The position numbers and the translations under genes were made by a program. Positions 59,025 through 64,000 of a stretch of DNA of 64,000 nt are shown here, one piece after another. Every line of letters starts with the position of its first letter. Within the stretch, counting starts at the first letter, position 1. A model generated the notes under the pieces. That model made no database searches, was not told the origin of the DNA, and saw nothing but the letters and a program-made list of their open reading frames with translations. Source of the DNA: RBG-16-66-20 sp964564865 (GTDB taxonomy: Bacteria; Pseudomonadota; Gammaproteobacteria; Burkholderiales; SG8-39); NCBI GenBank assembly GCA_964564865.1, contig CAZMDA010000013.1, forward strand, positions 1-64,000. Reading direction: 5' to 3'.

Positions 59025-59465
59025 TCAGGGCCGCAGGTACGCGAACCCCTCGCGCTGCTGCAGCCGGGTGATCTCGGCCACGCCGGAGGGGACCCAGGTC
59101 GCCTCGTCGATGAACTGGTCCTGCTTCAGCTTGCGGTTGCGCAGCGTGATCTGGCAGACGTCGAACCGCACGCCCAGGTTCTTCAGGTCCTGGACGATGG
59201 TCTCGTAGGGATTGCCGTTGGCGTCCTTCTTGCCCTTCATCAGGTAGTCCACGCCCTGGGCGTGCGCCACGACCACGATCCGCGCCTTCGGGTTGACCTC
59301 GAGGTGGTTGCGGATGTTGCGCAGGCCGTTGGTGGCTTGCGCCAGCCCGTCGTTCAGGTGGTAGACCACCTTGTCCTCGGCGACCGGGCCGGACGGGCCC
59401 CCGGTCCCGGCGCAGCCGGCAAGGGCGATGGCGGATGCGGCGACGAGCGTCAGCAGCGATTTCAT
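59025..59465 (-). CDS. DsrE-like putative lipoprotein near sox genes
   Basis: A 146-residue protein with a lipoprotein signal (lipobox IALAGC, Cys18). The body resembles DsrE/DsrF-like sulfur-relay folds: VVYHLNDGLAQATNGLRNIRNHLEVNPKARIVVVAHAQGVDYL (in parts), with one conserved-type Cys in VRFDVCQITL. Periplasmic DsrE-like proteins accompany sox clusters in several betaproteobacteria. A role in sulfur handling is inferred. It is 31 bp downstream of soxB on the same strand. Confidence 0.75.
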   Translation of the reverse strand: MKSLLTLVAASAIALAGCAGTGGPSGPVAEDKVVYHLNDGLAQATNGLRNIRNHLEVNPKARIVVVAHAQGVDYLMKGKKDANGNPYETIVQDLKNLGVRFDVCQITLRNRKLKQDQFIDEATWVPSGVAEITRLQQREGFAYLRP

Positions 59466-59496
59466 GGCGTTCCTCCTGGTGTCCAGCGTGAGTGGT

Positions 59497-60999
59497 TCAG
59501 GCCAGGCCCGCGTTGCCCTCCATGCCGATCAGGCGCGGCAGGTTGGGCTGGAGCGGGGCGATGGTCCTGCGGTCCTTCAGGTAGCGTTCGACGACGTCCC
59601 AGATGGGCTCGCCCGTGGCGCCCTCGGCCACCGGCGCCCAGCCGGCCACCTTGTAGCGCTTGCCGGCCTCCAGCGGCCGGCCGCCGAGGCGCAGGTCGGT
59701 GATGCGCTTGCCGTTTGCCGCAGTGGGCTCGCAGGCATAGGCGAGGCCGCCCACGCGCACCATGTCGCCGCCCTGCTGCAGGTAGGGATCGGGATTGAAC
59801 AGGTTGTCGCAGACGTCCTCCAGGATCTCCTTGATCTGCGCGCCGGTGAGCTCGTTCAGCGTCGCCTGCGGGTAGGTGATCGCGGTCTGGTCCATGACNN
59901 NNNNNNNNNNNNNNNNNNNNNNNNNNNNNNNNNNNNNNNNNNNNNNNNNNNNNNNNNNNNNNNNNNNNNNNNNNNNNNNNNNNNNNNNNNNNNNNNNNCC
60001 CGAGGCCGAGACCTGCAGGTCCATCACCGACAGGAACTTGGCATTGGACCCGGAATTGCAGACCAGCGTGCCGCCGACGCGGGTGGGCGCGGGCACGCCG
60101 TCGTGGGTATGACCGCCCAGGATGACGTCGATGCCCTTGACCTGGCCCGCCAGCTTGAGGTCCACGTCCATGCCGTTGTGGGACAGCAGCACCACCACGC
60201 GCGCGCCCTTGCCGCGCACCTCGTCCACCAGCTGCTGCAGGCGGCGCTCCTGGATGCCGAAGGTCCACTCGGGCACGAAGTGGCGCGGGTTGGCGATCGG
60301 GGTGTAGGGGAAGGCCTGGCCGATCACCGCCACCGCGATGCCGTTCACGCTGCGCAGCGTGTAGGGCTTGAACACCGGGTCTTCGAAATCGGTGGTCTTC
60401 ACGTTCTGCGCCACGAACTCCATCGGCGCGAGCTCCCGCTCCACCGCCTGCGTCATGCGCTCGGCGCCGTAGGTGAACTCCCAGTGCCCGGTCATGATGT
60501 CCACGCCGAGCAGCTTCTGCGCGCCGATCATGTCGGCGCCCCTGGTCCACAGCGCGACTGCCGAGCCCTGCCAGGTGTCCCCGCCGTCCATGAGCAGCGA
60601 GTGCGGGCGCGACGCGCGCAGGCGCCTGACCAGCGTCGCCAGGTGCGCGAAGCCGCCGACCTTGCCGTAGCGCCGCGCGGCGGCGTCGAAATCGAGGAAG
60701 GTGAAGGCGTGCGCCAGCGCGCCGCCGGGAGGCACGCCGAAGTGCCTGAGCAGCGCCTCGCCCACCAGGTGCGGCGCCTTGCCCAGCGCGCCGCCGACGC
60801 CGATGTTGACGCTGGGCTCGCGGAAATGGACCGGCAGCAGCTGCGCGTGGCAGTCGGTGAAGTGCAGCAGGCTGAGGTTGCCGAAGGCAGGCAGGTCGTA
60901 CAGCTCGCCCGCGGCCTGCGCCGCGCTCGCGCCGGGCCGCAGGCTGGCGCCGGCGGCGGCCGCGAGCGCCAGCAGGCGGAGGAACTCGCGGCGCTGCAT
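59497..60999 (-). CDS. soxB: Thiosulfohydrolase SoxB (contains gap)
   Basis: Periplasmic di-manganese enzyme that releases sulfate from SoxY-bound sulfane-sulfonate. Tat-like leader MQRREFLRLLALAAAAGA. Metallophosphoesterase-type motifs: LLHFTDCHAQLLP, LLMDGGDTWQGSAVA, LLSHNGMDVDL and ILGGHTHDGVPAP. After the gap the 5'-nucleotidase-like C-terminal domain resumes at VMDQTAITYPQATLNELTG. With the 100-N placeholder the length is 500 residues, against about 560 for the family, so more than 100 bp is probably missing. Confidence 0.94.
   Translation of the reverse strand: MQRREFLRLLALAAAAGASLRPGASAAQAAGELYDLPAFGNLSLLHFTDCHAQLLPVHFREPSVNIGVGGALGKAPHLVGEALLRHFGVPPGGALAHAFTFLDFDAAARRYGKVGGFAHLATLVRRLRASRPHSLLMDGGDTWQGSAVALWTRGADMIGAQKLLGVDIMTGHWEFTYGAERMTQAVERELAPMEFVAQNVKTTDFEDPVFKPYTLRSVNGIAVAVIGQAFPYTPIANPRHFVPEWTFGIQERRLQQLVDEVRGKGARVVVLLSHNGMDVDLKLAGQVKGIDVILGGHTHDGVPAPTRVGGTLVCNSGSNAKFLSVMDLQVSASXXXXXXXXXXXXXXXXXXXXXXXXXXXXXXXXXXVMDQTAITYPQATLNELTGAQIKEILEDVCDNLFNPDPYLQQGGDMVRVGGLAYACEPTAANGKRITDLRLGGRPLEAGKRYKVAGWAPVAEGATGEPIWDVVERYLKDRRTIAPLQPNLPRLIGMEGNAGLA
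59899..59998. other. Assembly gap (100 N) in soxB
   Basis: Exactly 100 N, a placeholder. Both flanks are SoxB coding sequence. The usual SoxB length suggests that the real missing piece is nearer 250-300 bp. Confidence 0.97.
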
Positions 61000-61010
61000 T
61001 GGGCCGCCCG

Positions 61011-61643
61011 CTACTTGTTGACCGGCGAGTTCGGGTCCAGCAGGTAGGCGGTCAGGTCCTTCATCTGCTGCTCGGTCAGCGTCTTCGAGTGCCCCATGCG
61101 CGGCATCTGCGAGCACAGGTTGTACGCCTTGGAGTTGTACAGCTTGCCGTAGGTGTAGCGCTGGATCGCCTCGGAGGTGCCGCGGACCTTGCCGAAGTTG
61201 CGCAGGCTGGGCCCCAGCGTGCCGAAGGACTCCTCCTGCGGCGAGAGCTGGTGGCAGTTGTAGCAGCTGCCGCCGTTGGCGGTGTTCGGCTTGTCGCTCC
61301 AGGTCATGCCGCGGCCGCTCTGCGCCAGGGCCTGGCCGCGCTTCCAGTCGCCCATCAGGCTGCCGGCGGGGAAGGGGATGGCCTTGAGCATCGCCTCCTC
61401 CAGCGGCTGCGCGACCTCGCGCGGCGGCTCGTCGTTGTACAGGTTGCAGGCGCGCATGGCCGCGTCCAGCTCGACGCGGTCCATGCCGGCGATGCCGCGC
61501 GCCTTGAAGTCCCGCTTCGACACCGCGACCAGCTGGTCGAGGTCTGCGGCCGCGAGCTTGGGGCGTTCGCCGACCGGGAGCGGCGCGGCGCAGCCGGCGA
61601 CGAGGACGGCGGTTCCAGCGAGCAGCATGATGTTCCGGGTCAT
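61011..61643 (-). CDS. soxX: Sulfur oxidation c-type cytochrome SoxX
   Basis: Heme subunit of SoxAX, which couples thiosulfate to SoxY. It has 210 residues. The lipoprotein-like leader has VAGC. Single heme site CYNCH; distal Met ligand likely in CSQMPRMGHS. The N-terminal extension before the cytochrome domain (about 25-95) makes it longer than the smallest SoxX proteins. It lies 10 bp from soxA and 11 bp from soxB. Confidence 0.93.
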   Translation of the reverse strand: MTRNIMLLAGTAVLVAGCAAPLPVGERPKLAAADLDQLVAVSKRDFKARGIAGMDRVELDAAMRACNLYNDEPPREVAQPLEEAMLKAIPFPAGSLMGDWKRGQALAQSGRGMTWSDKPNTANGGSCYNCHQLSPQEESFGTLGPSLRNFGKVRGTSEAIQRYTYGKLYNSKAYNLCSQMPRMGHSKTLTEQQMKDLTAYLLDPNSPVNK

Positions 61644-61653
61644 GTCCAGTCTC

Positions 61654-62457
61654 CTAGCGCTTGGTGCCCGGGCCGGCGTAGGGCTCGCCCTGTCCGGTCA
61701 CGGTGAGGTACTGGGTGAGCGCCACGGTGGCTTCCGACCCGAACACCGGCTCGGGCCAGCGCATCTGGCGGTAGCAGTCCCAGATGCGCCACTGCATGGT
61801 CTTGAACTGCGCGTTGCGCACCAGGTACGCGGGCCAGGTGGCCACGATCCGCCTGACGCCCTCGGGCTGCGACATCACCGGCAGGTACTGCATGCGGATG
61901 CGCTTGTCGGCCTCGCCGTGGCAGGAACTGCAGGAGAAGTCCCAGGACCCGGCGCGGTGGAAGAACAGCTTCTGCCCGAGCTCGAAGGACTCGCGTTCCT
62001 TCGGATGGCTGGTGCCCGGCGCGATCGGGACGCCGCGCGACTGCATCACGACGTAGGCCGAGAGCAGTTCCATCTCCGAGAGCCGGTCCTCGTTGCCGAA
62101 CAGGCGGCGGGTGGCTTCCTCGCGGCTGCGCCCCTGCAGGGTGAGCATGCAATGCAGCAGGCGCGTCTCGAGGTCCATGACGCGGTCGGCGTCGGCGAAG
62201 TACCTGGGCAGCCGCGCGTAGGCGGCCTTCACCACCCCCGGGCCCTGCCCGAGGTCGCAGGCCTCCAGCGACACGTTCTTCGGTCCCTGCGGCTTGCGCC
62301 AGAGTTCCTCGCCCTGGATCTCGAACAGCTCCACCGGGCTGCCCTCGGCGATCATCTGCTGCCAGCGCTGGGTTTCCTTGCGGATGTCCACCTGCGCCTG
62401 CAGCGGCATGGCGGCCGCGAGCGCGAGCGCCATCCCCCCCATCAGGGTCTTCAGCAT
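61654..62457 (-). CDS. soxA: Sulfur oxidation cytochrome SoxA
   Basis: Catalytic subunit of SoxAX, 267 residues with signal peptide (about 1-22). One heme site, CSSCH. The active-site persulfide Cys is in WDCYRQMRWPEP. The first heme site of di-heme SoxA is missing; only cysteines (LEACDLG and LLHCML) remain in the N-terminal domain, so this is the mono-heme type. Followed by soxX after 10 bp. Confidence 0.93.
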   Translation of the reverse strand: MLKTLMGGMALALAAAMPLQAQVDIRKETQRWQQMIAEGSPVELFEIQGEELWRKPQGPKNVSLEACDLGQGPGVVKAAYARLPRYFADADRVMDLETRLLHCMLTLQGRSREEATRRLFGNEDRLSEMELLSAYVVMQSRGVPIAPGTSHPKERESFELGQKLFFHRAGSWDFSCSSCHGEADKRIRMQYLPVMSQPEGVRRIVATWPAYLVRNAQFKTMQWRIWDCYRQMRWPEPVFGSEATVALTQYLTVTGQGEPYAGPGTKR

Positions 62458-62492
62458 GCCTCCCTCCCTCCTGGTTGTTGCCGGCCGCCTCC

Positions 62493-62807
62493 TCAGGCGA
62501 CCGCGCCCTCGGTCTTGTTGGTGACGCCGGTGTTGTCGAGCCAGCTCACCTCGATCTTGTCGCCCTTCTGCCCGCCCTTCAGGCGGAAGGAAAACACCGG
62601 GTTGCGCGAGACCGCCTGGCTGATCTCGCCCTCGACCACGGTCTTGCCGTTCAGCTTCACCGTGACGTTCTGGATGAAGTGAAGCGGAATGATTTTGCCG
62701 CTGGCGTCCTTGCGCTGGCCGGTCTCCATGGCGTGGCTCATCAGCACCCGCACGTCGGTGAAGCCGGCGCCCAGCGTGGCGCGCATTCTCATCGGTCCTG
62801 CAGACAT
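62493..62807 (-). CDS. soxZ: Sulfur carrier complex protein SoxZ
   Basis: Partner of SoxY in the carrier complex, 104 residues. Typical stretches are VRVLMSHAMETGQRKD, GKIIPLHFIQNVTV and ISQAVSRNPVFSFRLKG. A short immunoglobulin-like protein without signal peptide, probably exported with SoxY. Adjacent to soxY (12 bp). Confidence 0.95.
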   Translation of the reverse strand: MSAGPMRMRATLGAGFTDVRVLMSHAMETGQRKDASGKIIPLHFIQNVTVKLNGKTVVEGEISQAVSRNPVFSFRLKGGQKGDKIEVSWLDNTGVTNKTEGAVA

Positions 62808-62819
62808 GTCCGTTCCTCC

Positions 62820-63278
62820 CTAGCCGCCGCAACCGCCGATTGTGACCTTGACTTCCTTCGTCGCGACATAGTGCCTGCCGCCTGCGGTGGCGACGACGCG
62901 GACGTCGGAGGTCTCCCCCATCTTGACGTTGAGCTTCACGAACGGCAGCGCGCCGTCCATGAAGTCGAACCGGCTCGCCAGCGGGAACGGGTTCTTCTCG
63001 ATCATCACCGCGAGCGCGGTGGTGCCGGGAATGTTGCTCGTCACCTCGATCGGCACCACGGCGCCGTTCTCGGCGATCTGCGGCGCCTCGATCACGATCG
63101 CGCTGCTGGGCTCGGCGCTCGCCACGCCCAGCCCCTTCATGGCGTCGGGCGCGGACTTGGCGCCGAACGCGGCCTTGTTCCAGGCGGCGAACGCCGCCAC
63201 CGGCCGCAACAGGCCCGCGACGAGCAGCGCGCCGAACGCGCCCGCGGTCGCCAGCGCCTTCCTACGGTTCATCTGCAT
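62820..63278 (-). CDS. soxY: Thiosulfate oxidation carrier protein SoxY
   Basis: Carries pathway intermediates on the Cys of its C-terminal swinging arm, here IGGCGG at the very end. It has 152 residues. The twin-arginine-type leader NRRKALATAGAFGALLVAG fits Tat export. Start taken at the ATG giving MQMNRRK; the next ATG (63272) is also possible. An assembly gap lies 15 bp upstream, so its promoter cannot be read. Confidence 0.95.
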   Translation of the reverse strand: MQMNRRKALATAGAFGALLVAGLLRPVAAFAAWNKAAFGAKSAPDAMKGLGVASAEPSSAIVIEAPQIAENGAVVPIEVTSNIPGTTALAVMIEKNPFPLASRFDFMDGALPFVKLNVKMGETSDVRVVATAGGRHYVATKEVKVTIGGCGG

Positions 63279-63293
63279 TGAGACATCCTCCTT

Positions 63294-63393
63294 NNNNNNN
63301 NNNNNNNNNNNNNNNNNNNNNNNNNNNNNNNNNNNNNNNNNNNNNNNNNNNNNNNNNNNNNNNNNNNNNNNNNNNNNNNNNNNNNNNNNNNNN
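63294..63393. other. Assembly gap (100 N) between soxY and hydrolase gene
   Basis: Exactly 100 N. It removes the 3' end of the upstream hydrolase gene and whatever lies before soxY, possibly including the soxY leader region or another small gene. Confidence 0.97.
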
Positions 63394-64000
63394 AGCCGCT
63401 CCAGCTCGGGGGCGAACTGGTAGACCTGCATCGCTTCGGGCGCCTCCGGGTGCTGCCAGTGCGGGTAGTAGGACACGTAGCAGGCGGTCCGCGCCTGGCG
63501 CTTGCCCTCCACCAGCGCCCGCAGCGCGTAGTAGCCGCCGCGCGTGTGCGAGACGACGCAGGTCCTCGCCTGGCCGCGCGCCTCGGGCAGCGCGAGCGCG
63601 TGGTCGATGGCGCGGGCGGCGTCCTCCTCCAGCGCCGGGTCGTGGCGGACCGGGAACTTGTCGATGAAGCGGCCGCTGAAGAGGTCCGGCGCCAGCACCG
63701 TGAAGCCGCGCGCCGCCAGGCGCAGCGGCACCAGGCGCGTCAGCTCGTCGATGCCGCGCCGGCCGTGCAGGAACACCACCACCGGGAAACGCCCGTCGCC
63801 CTGCGGCGCGTGGATCTCGTAGGGCACCTCGACCTCGCCGCTGCGGTAGCTGCCGGCGCGGGACCGCACCTCGTGGTTGGCGGGCGCCGGCAGCCGGCCG
63901 CGCTCCCACCAGTCCGCGTCCCACCAGGCCTTGGCCTCGTCCTGCGGATACCGGGTGACCGTCCAGGGAGCCTGCGCGGCAGCCCCGGCGCTGGCGGCGA
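63394..64000 (-). CDS. Dienelactone hydrolase-like protein (partial at both ends)
   Basis: About 200 residues visible of an exported alpha/beta hydrolase. The window edge cuts the signal peptide (AASAGAAAQA-PWTVTRYPQ visible), and the gap cuts the C-terminus. FPVVVFLHGRRGIDELTRLVPLRLAARGF (in parts) gives the oxyanion HG; VVSHTRGGYYALRALVEG sits where the nucleophile elbow (GxSxG or GxCxG) would be, but reads SHTRGG, so the usual nucleophile is altered. It lies upstream of soxYZAXB on the same strand; a role in the sox system is unknown. Confidence 0.72.

Noticed and set aside
59899..59998. soxB as a pseudogene
   Set aside because: The break is a run of N with SoxB sequence on both sides; no stop or frameshift is seen.

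Overview
The window is a high-GC chromosomal stretch of a betaproteobacterium, probably Burkholderiales or a close relative. This rests on the cytochrome oxidase cluster layout (small assembly protein, ctaG, DUF2970, ctaE, DUF2909, SURF1), the ftsY-ftsE-ftsX-rpoH order, the lolB-ispE-tRNA-Gln-prs-rplY-pth-ychF run, and protein sequences typical of that class. Three runs of exactly 100 N mark scaffold gaps, so this is a draft or metagenome assembly. Coding density is very high. I see no intergenic stretch over about 160 bp, no rRNA, no CRISPR array and no insertion sequence.

Layout. 1-6138: cytochrome c oxidase structural and assembly genes (ctaD 3' end, small protein, ctaG, DUF2970, ctaE, DUF2909, surf1, thioredoxin-like protein, ctaB, sco), without the ctaA gene usual at this place. 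6235-9105: a GAF-GGDEF-EAL protein. 9107-12590 (minus): rpoH, ftsX, ftsE, ftsY, with a perfect CIRCE operator in front of rpoH. 12597-21996: housekeeping genes (rsmD, coaD, mutM, TPR protein, lolB, ispE, tRNA-Gln, prs, rplY, pth, ychF, cyclic-nucleotide-binding protein). 22077-26346: an ankyrin protein, then four overlapping genes (amidohydrolase, YtkA-like protein, di-heme peroxidase, GNAT). 26356-27843 (minus): gabD.

27.9-59.0 kb is the main feature: an almost uninterrupted phosphate-starvation island. It holds Pi uptake and signalling (pstSCAB-phoU-phoB-phoR), polyphosphate turnover (ppx, ppk), membrane-lipid replacement (olsB, dgkA, a GT4 glycosyltransferase, a PAP2 phosphatase, olsA, a secreted zinc phospholipase C with an MFS transporter), a complete C-P lyase set (phnGHIJ, GNAT, phnKLM), a DUF1045-PhnN fusion, arsC, a phosphonate ABC transporter (phnC, two phnD, two phnE), phoX and a PhnZ-type oxygenase. 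I read PhoB-type boxes (heptamers spaced 11 bp) in front of pstS, ppk, olsB, the glycosyltransferase, the phospholipase C, phnG, phnC and phnZ. In each the last heptamer usually ends 10 bp before a plausible -10. The island therefore looks like one PhoB regulon for importing phosphate, mining phosphonates and esters, and sparing phospholipid phosphate. Three of these promoters appear to give leaderless mRNAs.

59.0-64.0 kb (minus): a thiosulfate oxidation cluster (soxY, soxZ, soxA, soxX, soxB and a DsrE-like lipoprotein) behind a dienelactone-hydrolase-like gene cut by the window end. Two of the three assembly gaps lie here; the third is in phnJ.
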